Origin: Fredinandcohnia aciditolerans
Lineage (GTDB): Bacteria; Bacillota; Bacilli; Bacillales; Bacillaceae_L
NCBI GenBank assembly: GCA_003640645.1
Contig: QGHH01000029.1
Span: 1 to 61,285, forward strand
Reading direction: 5' to 3'
DNA length: 61,285 nt
How positions within the stretch are numbered: the first letter of the stretch is position 1; each line of letters begins with the position of its first letter. The notes beneath the pieces are model-generated. The model was given only the letters and a program-made list of their open reading frames with translations. It made no database searches and had not been told where the DNA came from. Position numbers and translations under genes: made by a program. Of the stretch, positions 27,702-36,912 are shown in pieces.

Positions 27702-28466
27702 TTATTCTTTTTGCATGATTTTGCGTACTGCTTCTAGATGTTCTTCAGTTACCCACAAAGTAGTACACTCCTTGATCTCCTCACTTATTCTCTCCTTCAA
27801 CCTGGTTTGAGACCATTTCCTATTTACTACCTTTTTGTATGCATTTACTACTTTAGTATTATGTAAAAATTCTTTAGAAATAAATTCTTTACAATCCATA
27901 ATAGAATTGTCCACTGACAAGATATGTTGGATAAATCCAAGCTCTTTACCGGCTTCGCTTGAAAAAATCTCACCTGTGAGAAGTAGGTGATACGCTTTGT
28001 CAATCGATAATCTTTCTAATAGGAGAGTTGCTCCCCCCCAGCCGGTAGTAATCCCCTGTTTACCCTGAACAAAGCCGAATCTACTTCCACGAGATGCTAG
28101 TCTATAATCACAGGCAGTCGCAAGCTCACATCCACCTCCAATTGCTAGTCCATTCAGTAGAGCAATAGTTGGTTTCGTTAATGTAGCAAGTGAGTATAGA
28201 ATCATCCCCATCTTGCTAAGCATCTGATATGCTTCATGCTCTGTTTTAAGGTTTTGAAAAACGGATAAATCTCCTCCTGAACAAAATGCTTTTTGTCCTG
28301 TACCCGTAATCACTAAAACTTTATCATCATCATTTTCTTCTACGTCAGTAATGGTTTTTTTTAGTCCATCCATTACTTCATAATCGATTGCATTCCATTT
28401 TTCAGGGCGATTGATAGTAAACCAAACTATTCCCTCTTCATCTCGTTTCACTATGTATTTTGACAT
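27702..28466 (-). CDS. Crotonase-family protein, possibly an acyl-CoA decarboxylase type
   Basis: A 254-aa enoyl-CoA hydratase/isomerase-fold protein; start at 28466 with AAGGGG upstream (N-terminus MSKYIVKRDEEGIVWFTINR). The oxyanion-hole segments AFCSGGDL and NGLAIGGGCELA are intact, and the first catalytic glutamate is present. The place where hydratases carry the second glutamate (PE in Q-PE-G) reads FVQGKQGI, so that residue is missing, and a GWGG motif follows. That pattern recalls ethyl/methylmalonyl-CoA decarboxylases (ECHDC1-like) more than true hydratases. Specificity is inferred only. It is a single gene between ylbO and rpmF. Confidence 0.8.
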   Translation of the reverse strand: MSKYIVKRDEEGIVWFTINRPEKWNAIDYEVMDGLKKTITDVEENDDDKVLVITGTGQKAFCSGGDLSVFQNLKTEHEAYQMLSKMGMILYSLATLTKPTIALLNGLAIGGGCELATACDYRLASRGSRFGFVQGKQGITTGWGGATLLLERLSIDKAYHLLLTGEIFSSEAGKELGFIQHILSVDNSIMDCKEFISKEFLHNTKVVNAYKKVVNRKWSQTRLKERISEEIKECTTLWVTEEHLEAVRKIMQKE

Positions 28467-28599
28467 GAATTTACCCCTTAAGCTTTTTATCATATTGTAC
28501 TGGTAAAAAATTGAGATTGGCAACATTGGATTGAGTAACATTAGAAAGAATCTGAGGTGTTTTCATTGAATGGGGGATGCTAGGAAGTGCTCTAACAAT

Positions 28600-28640
28600 G
28601 TAAAAAGCGTATCGATAACAAATGTTATCAATACGCTTTA
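28600..28640 (-). terminator. Terminator downstream of rpmF
   Basis: A 17-bp stem (AAAGCGTAT.GATAACA with one mismatch) around a 2-nt centre, ending in TTTTTAC on the minus strand, 14 bp after the rpmF stop. Confidence 0.8.
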
Positions 28641-28653
28641 ACATGTTAACAAA

Positions 28654-28827
28654 TTATTTGTTAACAACTTCTTTTCCTTTGTAAGTACCGCATTCTTTAC
28701 ATACGCGGTGTGCTAATTTCATTTCACCACAGTTTGGGCATGCCACCATACCTGGCACTTGTAATTTGAAATGTGTACGACGTAATCTTTTTCTAGTTTT
28801 AGAAGTTCTTCTAAAAGGTACAGCCAT
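28654..28827 (-). CDS. rpmF: 50S ribosomal protein L32
   Basis: A 57-aa zinc-ribbon ribosomal protein. The N-terminus [20 protein letters not shown] is canonical, and four cysteines (CPNC and CKEC) form the zinc site, so this is the C+ (zinc-binding) form. The start at 28827 follows AAGGAGGTG. It is preceded by ylbN (yceD family) 37 bp away, the near-universal bacterial pairing, and both are read from the consensus promoter at 29415-29443. Confidence 0.97.
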   Translation of the reverse strand: MAVPFRRTSKTRKRLRRTHFKLQVPGMVACPNCGEMKLAHRVCKECGTYKGKEVVNK

Positions 28828-28864
28828 TATTCCCACCTCCTTAAAAAAAATAGATCAAGATGGT

Positions 28865-29386
28865 CTATTCTTCCTCAAAGAATTTCGCTAATCCTGCTAA
28901 TCTTGGGTCAATCTTGTTCTGTTTATCATCTTCACTGATAACTTCCCAATCTTGTCCTGATTGCGGTGCTGCATCTTCAGAGTTCGAATCATCATCACAA
29001 AAAATCTGAATTGGTATTTCAAGTAAAATATTTTCCTTGATAAGCGGAAGTAAATCAATTACTTCTCCTTTAACTTGATGAACATCCTCTTCCGACTCTA
29101 AGTCAAATTCAGATGTCTGTCTAAGTAAAAACGTTTCAGTTGTTTTGATCTCGAATGGAAATTTAACATCAACCAAAGTTCGAGAACAAGGCAAAATCAT
29201 TGATCCAGAGATTTCTAAATGAAAGCTCGCTTTCGTGGAGCTTAGATCAGCACGACCGGTTATTTGTACCGGTGAAATATCTCGAATCGATTTTTCGATT
29301 TCCATTAAGTCTCTTACATCAACAGTTTCGTCAATCATTAGACCTTTTCGAGCTAACTGATTTAATTGATTAATTGTCCATTTCAA
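28865..29386 (-). CDS. ylbN: YceD-family (DUF177) protein YlbN
   Basis: A 173-aa protein of the YceD/DUF177 family, which in bacteria is linked with large-ribosomal-subunit or 23S rRNA accumulation. Visible features are GRADLSSTKASFHLEISGSMILPCSRTL-type beta segments (one conserved Cys in LPCSRTL), an acidic middle and the C-terminal DPRLAGLAKFF common to the family just before rpmF. The start is TTG at 29386, 9 bp after GAGGTGA. It is co-transcribed with rpmF. Confidence 0.88.
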   Translation of the reverse strand: MKWTINQLNQLARKGLMIDETVDVRDLMEIEKSIRDISPVQITGRADLSSTKASFHLEISGSMILPCSRTLVDVKFPFEIKTTETFLLRQTSEFDLESEEDVHQVKGEVIDLLPLIKENILLEIPIQIFCDDDSNSEDAAPQSGQDWEVISEDDKQNKIDPRLAGLAKFFEEE

Positions 29387-29414
29387 GTGAAATCACCTCA
29401 AGGCAACAAAGGTA

Positions 29415-29443
29415 ATTATAGCTTTGCGGATTACATTTGTCAA
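29415..29443 (-). promoter_or_regulatory. Consensus sigma-A promoter for ylbN-rpmF
   Basis: TTGACA, a 17-bp spacer, and TATAAT on the minus strand: a perfect housekeeping promoter. Transcription should begin about 7 bp downstream, leaving a 5-prime UTR of about 20 nt before the ylbN TTG, fitting strong expression of a ribosomal protein operon. Confidence 0.9.
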
Positions 29444-29549
29444 TATTTTTTCTTTACACTATACTTAATGTGTAGATACTTATCTACTATATCAGCTTTT
29501 CCAAAAAAATGATATTTAAAAATAAAGTTTTAAATAGAAATGTATAAGG

Positions 29550-29650
29550 GCCTTATTAAGCCATAACAAGCATTATATTGGCAGGCTAGAGGGTAGCTTG
29601 TCGGAACGTCTTGTGACGATGGTGGGCTATGCTCTTATACTAGACATTGA
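29550..29650 (+). repeat. Dispersed repeat, family 1, diverged copy C
   Basis: It contains AACAAGCATTATA (compare AACAAGCATAAG in copy A) and ends GTGACGATGGTGGGCTATGC ... ACTAGAC, matching the 3-prime end of the copy at 60930-61180 (GTGACCTCGAGGGGCTATGC ... ACTGGAC). It occupies most of the interval between the ylbN promoter and tmcAL and may be part of the tmcAL leader. Confidence 0.45.
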
Positions 29651-29665
29651 AAAAAGGGTGAAATG

Positions 29666-30907
29666 ATGAAAGCTGTAGGAGTTATTGTGGAATATAATCC
29701 ATTTCATAATGGACATAAATACCATCTCGAAGAAACAAAAAAGAAAACGAATTCAGATTGTACGATTGCAGTAATGAGCGGAAATTTTCTACAACGCGGT
29801 GAACCTGCCCTCGTTTCAAAATGGACAAGGACCAAAATGGCGTTAGAAGCAGGGGTCGATATCGTCATTGAATTACCTTATGCGTTTGCCACTCAGAAAG
29901 CACAAAACTTTGCGAATGGTGCAATTTCCCTATTAAGTGCACTTCATTGTGACGAAGTTTGCTTTGGTAGTGAAAATGGAACAATTGACGACTTTCAAAA
30001 CACTGTGGATTTTATGAAAAAAAATCAACGAACTTATGATTCCATCACTCGGCAGAATATGAAAAAAGGATATAGCTATCCTAAAGCAGCTTCTCTTGCC
30101 TATTCTTCACTTTCAAATCATGATACATACGTTGATTTATCAAAACCAAATAATATTTTAGGCTATCATTACGTAAAGGCTATCTATGATCAAAATAGTA
30201 GTGTAAAAGCTGAAACAATTATGCGAACCTCTGCCGGTTATCATGATGAAACCATTTCTCATGAATCCATCGCAAGTGCAACTAGTATTCGAAAAACATT
30301 ATTTTCAACTGAGAAAAATATGGATCACATTAAAAATTATCTTCCACCCTCAACTTCCAAATGGCTATCTACTTACTATCGAGAAAATCAATTATTCCAT
30401 CGGTGGGAGGAATACTTTACCTTATTAAAATATAGGTTACTAACGTCTACATCTGCTGAATTAGCAAATATTTATGAGGCCGAAGAAGGAATTGAAAATA
30501 GACTGCTGGCACATATTACAACAGCTACCTCGTTTATGGACTTTATGGAAAAAATAAAAACAAAACGATACACTTGGACAAGACTTCAACGATTATGTGT
30601 ACATATATTAACTAATACAACGAAGGAACAGCTAAAACCAATTAATGAAAACCCAATAGCCACCTATATTCGTTTACTAGGTATGTCTCAAAAAGGACAG
30701 AACTATTTGAATCACATCAAAAAGGAATTAGAACTTCCCATTGTAACAAAAGTGTCAGGATTTTCAGATGAACTGTTTACACTTGATATGAAGGCAACCC
30801 AAACATATTTAGCTATATTCCCTGAACCACTTCGCTCCTCACTACTGCGACAGGAATATGCTACTCCACCTATTAGATATGATGAGGAACTGCAAAAATA
30901 TTTATAA
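29666..30907 (+). CDS. tmcAL: tRNA(Met) cytidine acetate ligase TmcAL (YlbM)
   Basis: TmcAL uses acetate and ATP to form N4-acetylcytidine at the wobble base of elongator tRNA-Met. The nucleotidyltransferase core opens MKAVGVIVEYNPFHNGHKYHL with the HxGH motif (HNGH) and has VMSGNFLQRGEPALVSKWTR next to it, followed by ELPYAFATQKA. The C-terminal half is helical. At 413 aa it is normal. Two adjacent ATGs occur; the second (29666) has better spacing to AAGGGTG. Confidence 0.94.
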   Translation: MKAVGVIVEYNPFHNGHKYHLEETKKKTNSDCTIAVMSGNFLQRGEPALVSKWTRTKMALEAGVDIVIELPYAFATQKAQNFANGAISLLSALHCDEVCFGSENGTIDDFQNTVDFMKKNQRTYDSITRQNMKKGYSYPKAASLAYSSLSNHDTYVDLSKPNNILGYHYVKAIYDQNSSVKAETIMRTSAGYHDETISHESIASATSIRKTLFSTEKNMDHIKNYLPPSTSKWLSTYYRENQLFHRWEEYFTLLKYRLLTSTSAELANIYEAEEGIENRLLAHITTATSFMDFMEKIKTKRYTWTRLQRLCVHILTNTTKEQLKPINENPIATYIRLLGMSQKGQNYLNHIKKELELPIVTKVSGFSDELFTLDMKATQTYLAIFPEPLRSSLLRQEYATPPIRYDEELQKYL

Positions 30908-30913
30908 AGAAAT

Positions 30914-30946
30914 CAGCCGCATCCATTTTGGAAGCGGCTGTGTTTT
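30914..30946. terminator. Bidirectional terminator between tmcAL and ylbL
   Basis: CAGCCGC.TCCA / TGGA.GCGGCTG stem, with TGTTTTATTT on the plus strand. The ylbL stop codon overlaps the end of it, so it is shared by convergent genes. Confidence 0.75.
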
Positions 30947-31979
30947 ATTTACTATTTTCATCAAGATTCTCAAGATAATGAAGGGCGTCCTCAAATGTAT
31001 CTACAGGAACAATTTTCAAGTCACTCTTAATATCTTTTGCAGTTTCTAAAGCTTGTCGATAGTCTGAATCTGCTGCACCATTTTCATTAGGTGCAAAGAA
31101 AATGTCAACATCAGTGTTATCAGCAGCGACTATCTTCTGACCAATCCCACCTATTGGGCCAACCTGTCCCTCAGTGTTGATTGTTCCAGTACCAGCTATG
31201 CGTAATCCGTGAGTTAGATCTTTTTCTGTTAGCTGATTATAAATTTCAAGTGTAAACATAAGTCCAGCCGAAGGACCACCTATTTTTTTCGAATCAATGT
31301 TAATTTTTGGATCAGCTACCACTTCGATATCAGTAATTAATTCAATTCCAATTCCAATTTTGTCTGGATCCTTTGGAAAAGGTGCAAGTGAAACAGAGAC
31401 TGTTTTCTCTTCTCCATTTCGTTCAACCTCAATGTTTATCGTTTCATTTTCTTTTTTATCAGCTACATAATTCATAAATTCTGTATGTTCTTCAATTTGT
31501 TTCCCATCAACTGCAAAAATTCGATCGCCTGGCTTTAACACTTTCTCAGCAGGCATTCCCTCGACAATACCCATTATATAGATTCCATGGTTTTTTACCT
31601 TAACGGGCTTGTTTGCATACTTATAAGCAACCGTAATTGCTGATTCCTGTGAATCTTCCATATAAAATAATTGGCGATTCGTATATTCCTCATCACTCTC
31701 ATTGTCCCGTCGCACATGATTAATCGGTAAAATTTCATGATACTTTTGAAACTTAGCCAATAAATAGCTAAATATATTGGCTTGGCCAAGACGTATCGTT
31801 GTTAACATAAATTCTCCTTCTTCTTCATAACCGTTTTCAACATTAATGATGGGGTCGAGTTCTGTTGCCATTCCTGGTTTTGTCACGTAATATGGGAGTT
31901 GGATAAAGGTGCCTAAAATTGCAAGCACCACACCAATTACGAGGGCTTTTAAATACGCTTTATTTCTCTTTCTCTTCAT
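30945..31979 (-). CDS. ddcP: PDZ/Lon-type membrane protease YlbL (DdcP)
   Basis: A 344-aa membrane-anchored serine protease. It has an N-terminal transmembrane helix (about 9-30), a PDZ domain (about 130-200: GIYIMGIVEGMPAEKVLKPG), and a Lon S16 domain with the Ser in GGPSAGLMFTLEIY and the Lys in GIGQKIVAA, so the Ser-Lys dyad is complete. In B. subtilis the orthologue clears the division inhibitor YneA after DNA damage. The start overlaps ylbK by 20 bp, implying coupling. Confidence 0.92.
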   Translation of the reverse strand: MKRKRNKAYLKALVIGVVLAILGTFIQLPYYVTKPGMATELDPIINVENGYEEEGEFMLTTIRLGQANIFSYLLAKFQKYHEILPINHVRRDNESDEEYTNRQLFYMEDSQESAITVAYKYANKPVKVKNHGIYIMGIVEGMPAEKVLKPGDRIFAVDGKQIEEHTEFMNYVADKKENETINIEVERNGEEKTVSVSLAPFPKDPDKIGIGIELITDIEVVADPKINIDSKKIGGPSAGLMFTLEIYNQLTEKDLTHGLRIAGTGTINTEGQVGPIGGIGQKIVAADNTDVDIFFAPNENGAADSDYRQALETAKDIKSDLKIVPVDTFEDALHYLENLDENSK

Positions 31980-32766
31980 TTAATGCAGACTCCTTCCACT
32001 TTGCAATTGCCTCTTGTATCATAGGAAGTTGTTTTCTCGTTTCCTCTTCCCCGATTCGGATAATATCCTCAATATTTGTAAATGCACGGGAACTAAAATG
32101 TCCGACATGCGGACGGATCATGATATCAGAGGAAAATTCCCCATACTTCACGAGCTCCTTCTGCATAATATCAATACTCTGTAATATTACATCAAATATT
32201 GAAGCAACCTCTTCATTTATTTTAACATGTGAAACGTCTACCGCAATAACTATATCTGCCCCCATATCTTTTGCAACAGAAATCGGAACACGATCAATCA
32301 CACCACCATCGACAAGGATTCGACCATCAATTTTTTCAGGAACAAATATTCCAGGAATGGCAATACTTGCTCGGACAGCATCTGCAACTGGACCTTTTCG
32401 AAACACAACCTTTTCTCCGGTTAATAAGTCAGTTGCCACGATACCAATTGGAATATCAAGTTGTTCTATATTTTTGCCGTGTGTGAATACACGTATTAGT
32501 TCTTTTACCCTTTTTCCGGCAATAAATCCCATTTTAGGAACTGTAAAATCTAAATAATATTTGCGTTTAAATGCAAGAGCAAGTTTATATAATCGATCAA
32601 TATCCAATCCTGCCCCATAAAAACTAGCGACCAAAGAACCCATACTTGTTCCTGCGATGAGATCAATTGGAATGTTTTCTGCCAAAAGTACCCTAATTAC
32701 TCCTAAATGTGCAAATCCTCTCGCCCCACCTGATCCAAGTGCCAATCCGATTACAGGTTCGTTCAT
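31960..32766 (-). CDS. ylbK: Patatin-like phospholipase YlbK
   Basis: A 268-aa patatin/RssA-type lipid acyl hydrolase. The oxyanion motif GSGGARGFAHLG is at the N-terminus, the nucleophile elbow is AGTSMGSLVA, and the catalytic aspartate is in LVDGGVIDRVP, so the Ser-Asp dyad is complete. The physiological substrate is not known. The start at 32766 is preferred because AGGGGATG precedes it; the ATG at 32775 is too close. It precedes ylbL in the same transcript. Confidence 0.9.
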   Translation of the reverse strand: MNEPVIGLALGSGGARGFAHLGVIRVLLAENIPIDLIAGTSMGSLVASFYGAGLDIDRLYKLALAFKRKYYLDFTVPKMGFIAGKRVKELIRVFTHGKNIEQLDIPIGIVATDLLTGEKVVFRKGPVADAVRASIAIPGIFVPEKIDGRILVDGGVIDRVPISVAKDMGADIVIAVDVSHVKINEEVASIFDVILQSIDIMQKELVKYGEFSSDIMIRPHVGHFSSRAFTNIEDIIRIGEEETRKQLPMIQEAIAKWKESALNEEKEK

Positions 32767-33032
32767 ACGAATCATCCCCTAACATTGAAACTATAACAGT
32801 ATATGAAAAAAGAAATGAAAACTTGTACAAACTTTTGGTCTAAACTTGCCACCTATACACGTATATTTAAATAGATGTACAAACCATCGGTTGATTATTG
32901 ATGATTCTTTTGATTACATTCACGACGTCAGAATTAAAGAAAAAGAAAATTTTGAAAACTGTGGACTCTCTTATTCTATCACTTAAATGAACTAATTGTA
33001 TAGAAAAGAAGACTTCTATAGGAGGAGTACCA

Positions 33033-34259
33033 TTGATACGTTCTAGGTTCAAAACAGTAGCCATTGCAGCAGGAATAACCTTACTTACCATTGCACTAAT
33101 TTATTTTCCAAAGGATTCACTCGAAGCTTCTAGGGTCGGTTTGGAAATGTGGTGGAAGATCGTTTTCCCATCCTTACTCCCTTTCTTAATCATTTCTGAA
33201 TTATTAATCGGTTTTGGTGTTGTTAAATTTATCGGTGTCTTATTTGAACCACTAATGAGACCACTGTTTCGTGTTCCAGGTGTAGGTGGTTTTGCATGGG
33301 CGATGGGCATGGCTTCAGGGTTTCCTGCCGGTGCAAAGCTAGCTGCACGGCTAAGACAGGAGAAACAGATAACAAGGGTCGAAGCAGAAAGACTTGTTTC
33401 CTTTGCGAATGCTTCAAATCCTCTTTTTATATTTGCCGCCATTTCTGTAGGATTTTTTGAAAACCCAAGGTTAGGAATCTTGCTTGCGGTCAGTCATTAT
33501 GTCGGTAATTTTTGTGTCGGGTTAATTATGAGGTTCTATGGTAAAAAAGACGACGAACATACACCAAAAGATAAAGAGAAAAAGAGTATTATTGTCAAAG
33601 CCTTACAGGAACTACACCGTACAAGATTGAAGGAAAAGAGGCCATTTGGTCAATTATTAGGTGATGCGGTAACCACCTCAATTCATACCTTGTTAATGAT
33701 TGGTGGATTTATCATTCTATTCTCTGTATTTAATAAGCTTCTCTCTTTAATAAATGTTATTGCCATAATTGGGGCGGGTTTATCGATATTATTAAAACTG
33801 TTCCAATTACCTACCGAACTTAGCATCCCGCTTATTTCCGGAATATTTGAAATTACAACGGGATCAATGATGACAAGCGAACTAGAACACATCGATTTAC
33901 TTCCTAAAGTGATAGCAGTCAGCTTTATTCTTGGATTTTGTGGACTATCAGTTCAAGCACAGGTAGCGAGTATACTAGCGGAAACTGATGTGAGTTTTAA
34001 GCCGTTTTTTATGGCTCGAATTATGCACGGCTTTTTGGCTGGAGTTATCACATTATTTTTATGGAATCCACTTTACGTAAAAAACAGAGGCTCAGAAGAA
34101 ACATTGGGAGTCTTCTCTCCATTAATACCAGAGCATACCCCCTTATGGGTAGAAACGGTTTGGAGTGGTTTATTAACTTACGGACCGCTTTTTACCATAT
34201 TATCTTTATTTTGTTATATCGGTATATATTCCATTAGAATGAAAAACCCTCGTATTTAA
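33033..34259 (+). CDS. ylbJ: Sporulation integral membrane protein YlbJ
   Basis: A 408-aa polytopic membrane protein with about 8-10 helices and two nucleoside-recognition (Gate) repeats: WWKIVFPSLLPFLIISELLI near residue 35 and a related stretch about 215-300. In B. subtilis ylbJ is a mother-cell gene needed for heat-resistant spores. The segment GFPAGAKLAARLRQEKQIT is conserved. The start codon is TTG with GGAGGAG 8 bp upstream. It is divergent from ylbK; no convincing sporulation promoter could be assigned by eye. Confidence 0.92.
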   Translation: MIRSRFKTVAIAAGITLLTIALIYFPKDSLEASRVGLEMWWKIVFPSLLPFLIISELLIGFGVVKFIGVLFEPLMRPLFRVPGVGGFAWAMGMASGFPAGAKLAARLRQEKQITRVEAERLVSFANASNPLFIFAAISVGFFENPRLGILLAVSHYVGNFCVGLIMRFYGKKDDEHTPKDKEKKSIIVKALQELHRTRLKEKRPFGQLLGDAVTTSIHTLLMIGGFIILFSVFNKLLSLINVIAIIGAGLSILLKLFQLPTELSIPLISGIFEITTGSMMTSELEHIDLLPKVIAVSFILGFCGLSVQAQVASILAETDVSFKPFFMARIMHGFLAGVITLFLWNPLYVKNRGSEETLGVFSPLIPEHTPLWVETVWSGLLTYGPLFTILSLFCYIGIYSIRMKNPRI

Positions 34260-34274
34260 AATGCGAGGGTTTTT
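34242..34274. terminator. Bidirectional terminator between ylbJ and coaD
   Basis: A long stem AAAAACCCTCG ... CGAGGGTTTTT, extended inward by ATTT/AAAT, overlapping the ylbJ stop. T runs flank both sides. Confidence 0.85.
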
Positions 34275-34301
34275 ACTGTTGGTATTTAAAGATATATAGC
34301 C

Positions 34302-35362
<1,061 letters not shown>

Positions 35363-35468
35363 TATTATCACCACTGTCTATGTAAAATGAATAACATTAT
35401 CCTACCATAAACATTATCGTTTGTTAATCAATTAAGAAAAATTCGAAACGAAAGGGCAGTGAAAAATT

Positions 35469-35591
35469 TTACTTCAATAATAAAAATACGCCAGAGCATG
35501 TATACACAATTTTCAATTGGTCATAATTAGTAATAACAACATCATTCGAGGATGTTGTTGCCAACCGCGGAGAAGACTTACGTTTCCCCAT
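35469..35591 (-). CDS. Possible 40-aa protein upstream of rsmD
   Basis: An ATG at 35591 has GGAGG 8 bp upstream and opens a 40-codon frame ending in TAA. The product starts MGKRKSSPRL, has a polar middle and ends ITNYDQLKIVYTCSGVFLLLK-like (Tyr/Cys, then a hydrophobic tail). Codon choice looks like that of neighbouring genes. It resembles no protein I can name. The start region lies inside a hairpin (35565-35606) that would hide the ribosome binding site. It could be a leader peptide, a real small protein, or a chance frame in a structured RNA. Confidence 0.45.
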   Translation of the reverse strand: MGKRKSSPRLATTSSNDVVITNYDQLKIVYTCSGVFLLLK

Positions 35592-35657
35592 AAGTTCTTC
35601 CTCCGGTTTCTCCTCTCCCTTTGCCTTCTTCCATGTGAACGGTAACGAAAAACATGG
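35535..35657 (-). ncRNA. Structured element upstream of rsmD (ylbH-leader-like)
   Basis: Three consecutive inverted repeats: AACAACATC/GATGTTGTT (35535-35559), a long CCGGAGGAAGAACTTA-type stem (35565-35606, imperfect), and CCATGT/ACATGG (35631-35657). I recall an Rfam family called ylbH leader at this position in Bacilli, which would place the element on the minus strand. A terminator pointing the other way (35667-35696) leaves open a plus-strand RNA. Confidence 0.4.
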
Positions 35658-35666
35658 AATGGAAGG

Positions 35667-35696
35667 ACCCTGCAAGTGACTTGCAGGGTTTTTTTG
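35667..35696 (+). terminator. Hairpin with plus-strand T run before the DUF7147 gene
   Basis: ACCCTGCAAGT and ACTTGCAGGGT form an 11-bp arm pair followed by eight Ts on the plus strand. No plus-strand gene is seen upstream of it, so it would terminate a non-coding or leader RNA reading toward the gene at 35769. Confidence 0.6.
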
Positions 35697-35768
35697 TTTG
35701 TAATTGTTAATTCCTATCAAATCGTGTTACAGTAAACATGGAATATATGAAAGTAAGGGGAAATTAGT

Positions 35769-36158
35769 ATGATACAACGCTTTATAGAGCTTGGTGAAGG
35801 ATACTCTGATATTTATGAACTCCTAGAGCTTATGAAAAATAATAGGAACAGAATCTCGAAGCTATTTGCCTTTAACACTACCGTTCAAGATAGGCAGGTA
35901 TCCTCTTTAGCAATAGCTTTTCAACCAACTAATCCTGGTGATTTTCAAGCTATCTATATTTGTAGGGAAGGAATACCGAACCCGCAAATCAAACCCAATA
36001 AGAGGTACTCTCTCTTTGCAGAATTAGCTAACGATCTTGATTTATCCATTATTACATTTGACGTTAAACCATCCACCATGTTTAGTGAAAAAGAACTGTA
36101 TTATCAACACTTAATTGGGATTCTAAGAATGAACCGATACATACCGCCAATGCAATAA
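35769..36158 (+). CDS. DUF7147 family protein
   Basis: A 129-aa soluble protein conserved at this place in many Bacilli and often mislabelled methylthioribose kinase. The sequence alternates beta-like and charged segments (MIQRFIELGEGYSDIYELLELM; AIYICREGIPN; LDLSIITFDVKPS) with no recognisable kinase loop. The function is unknown. AGGGGAAA precedes the ATG. It is transcribed opposite to its neighbours and followed by tandem repeats. Confidence 0.75.
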   Translation: MIQRFIELGEGYSDIYELLELMKNNRNRISKLFAFNTTVQDRQVSSLAIAFQPTNPGDFQAIYICREGIPNPQIKPNKRYSLFAELANDLDLSIITFDVKPSTMFSEKELYYQHLIGILRMNRYIPPMQ

Positions 36159-36219
36159 AAATATCTACAATTGGAGGCGTTATGCAAATAGTATGGGTTG
36201 CTGGCGCCTCGAGCCAGAA

Positions 36220-36369
36220 AATGAATGTACGTTTCATCTTTCATATCCTCGCTTGTGTTATGACCATTACATGAGGGGTACGATTCACCCTTCTTCTTAC
36301 CCTCACTTGCGGTACGACAATTGCTTGAGGGTACGACTAACCTCTTCACACTTCACTTGGGTACCTCAT
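36220..36369. repeat. Degenerate 50-54-bp tandem repeat, about 2.8 units
   Basis: Units aligned at 36247 (CCTCGCTTG...), 36301 (CCTCACTTG...) and 36351 (CTTCACTTG...), with a partial unit before (TGTACGTTTCA). Shared blocks are CCTC.CTTG.G.TA, GAC.ATT.C.TGAGGG and GTACGA.T. Each unit can fold through CCTCa/tGAGG arms. It fills the gap between the DUF7147 gene and the ylbG terminator; no ORF is present. Confidence 0.65.
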
Positions 36370-36461
36370 TTTTTGTTTTGATGGTTTAGATACCGAATCT
36401 CAACGCTTCAATATTCTTAACCCTGTATTCAGCTATAACTGACTTAGAGCTAGACGACAAT

Positions 36462-36504
36462 AAAAAAAGCTTATCAAAAGCAGGATGCTTTTGATAAGCT
36501 TTTT
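36462..36504. terminator. Bidirectional terminator at the end of ylbG
   Basis: An 18-bp perfect stem AAAAGCTTATCAAAAGCA and complement with a 3-nt loop, T-rich on both sides and overlapping the ylbG stop. Confidence 0.9.
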
Positions 36505-36778
36505 ATAGTCCAATCTTATAATCGTATTCCTTTGCGCGATCTGGTTTTCGGTTCTCGAATTCAATCTTTAAAAATGGTTTATATGATGGCTCTACTCTTT
36601 TTACGAAGGCAAGCGAATTTAACTTTTCTACGATTGAATCGGTATTTTCCATATCGTTATAAAGGACCACGTATTTTAGACGTTTTGATACATAGTGAAT
36701 ATTGCCAAATTTACGCAGCATTTTTGAATGCTTTAGCGAATGTAGCCAAACGATAATTCCTTGGCGTTGTCCAATCAT
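36503..36778 (-). CDS. ylbG: UPF0298 protein YlbG
   Basis: A 91-aa protein of the UPF0298 family, found only in Firmicutes. [19 protein letters not shown] and the ferredoxin-like alternation ([21 protein letters not shown]) are typical. No biochemical function is established. AAGGAG precedes the ATG. In B. subtilis it lies next to ylbF (ricF), as here, where the gap is about 135 bp. Confidence 0.88.
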   Translation of the reverse strand: MIGQRQGIIVWLHSLKHSKMLRKFGNIHYVSKRLKYVVLYNDMENTDSIVEKLNSLAFVKRVEPSYKPFLKIEFENRKPDRAKEYDYKIGL

Positions 36779-36912
36779 AGTGTTTTCTCCTTATTTCAAT
36801 AACTTTTTTATAGTGTAGCACAATGAGTTAAAATTTTACAATATGAAATAAAGTAGAAAACTTACTTTTTTCAGAAAATATGGGTAGTATATTCATATTA
36901 TTTGCTAATCTA

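Noticed and set aside
28467-28541. 25-residue N-terminal extension of the crotonase
   Set aside because: No ribosome binding site; AAGGGG precedes the ATG at 28466, which gives the family-typical N-terminus.
31919-32557. 212-codon plus-strand ORF opposite ylbK
   Set aside because: Mirror of the patatin gene; Ser/Ile-rich with no domain and no start signal.
36220-36369. Tandem repeats considered as a CRISPR array
   Set aside because: Units are degenerate throughout with no constant repeat/variable spacer alternation, and no cas genes are present.
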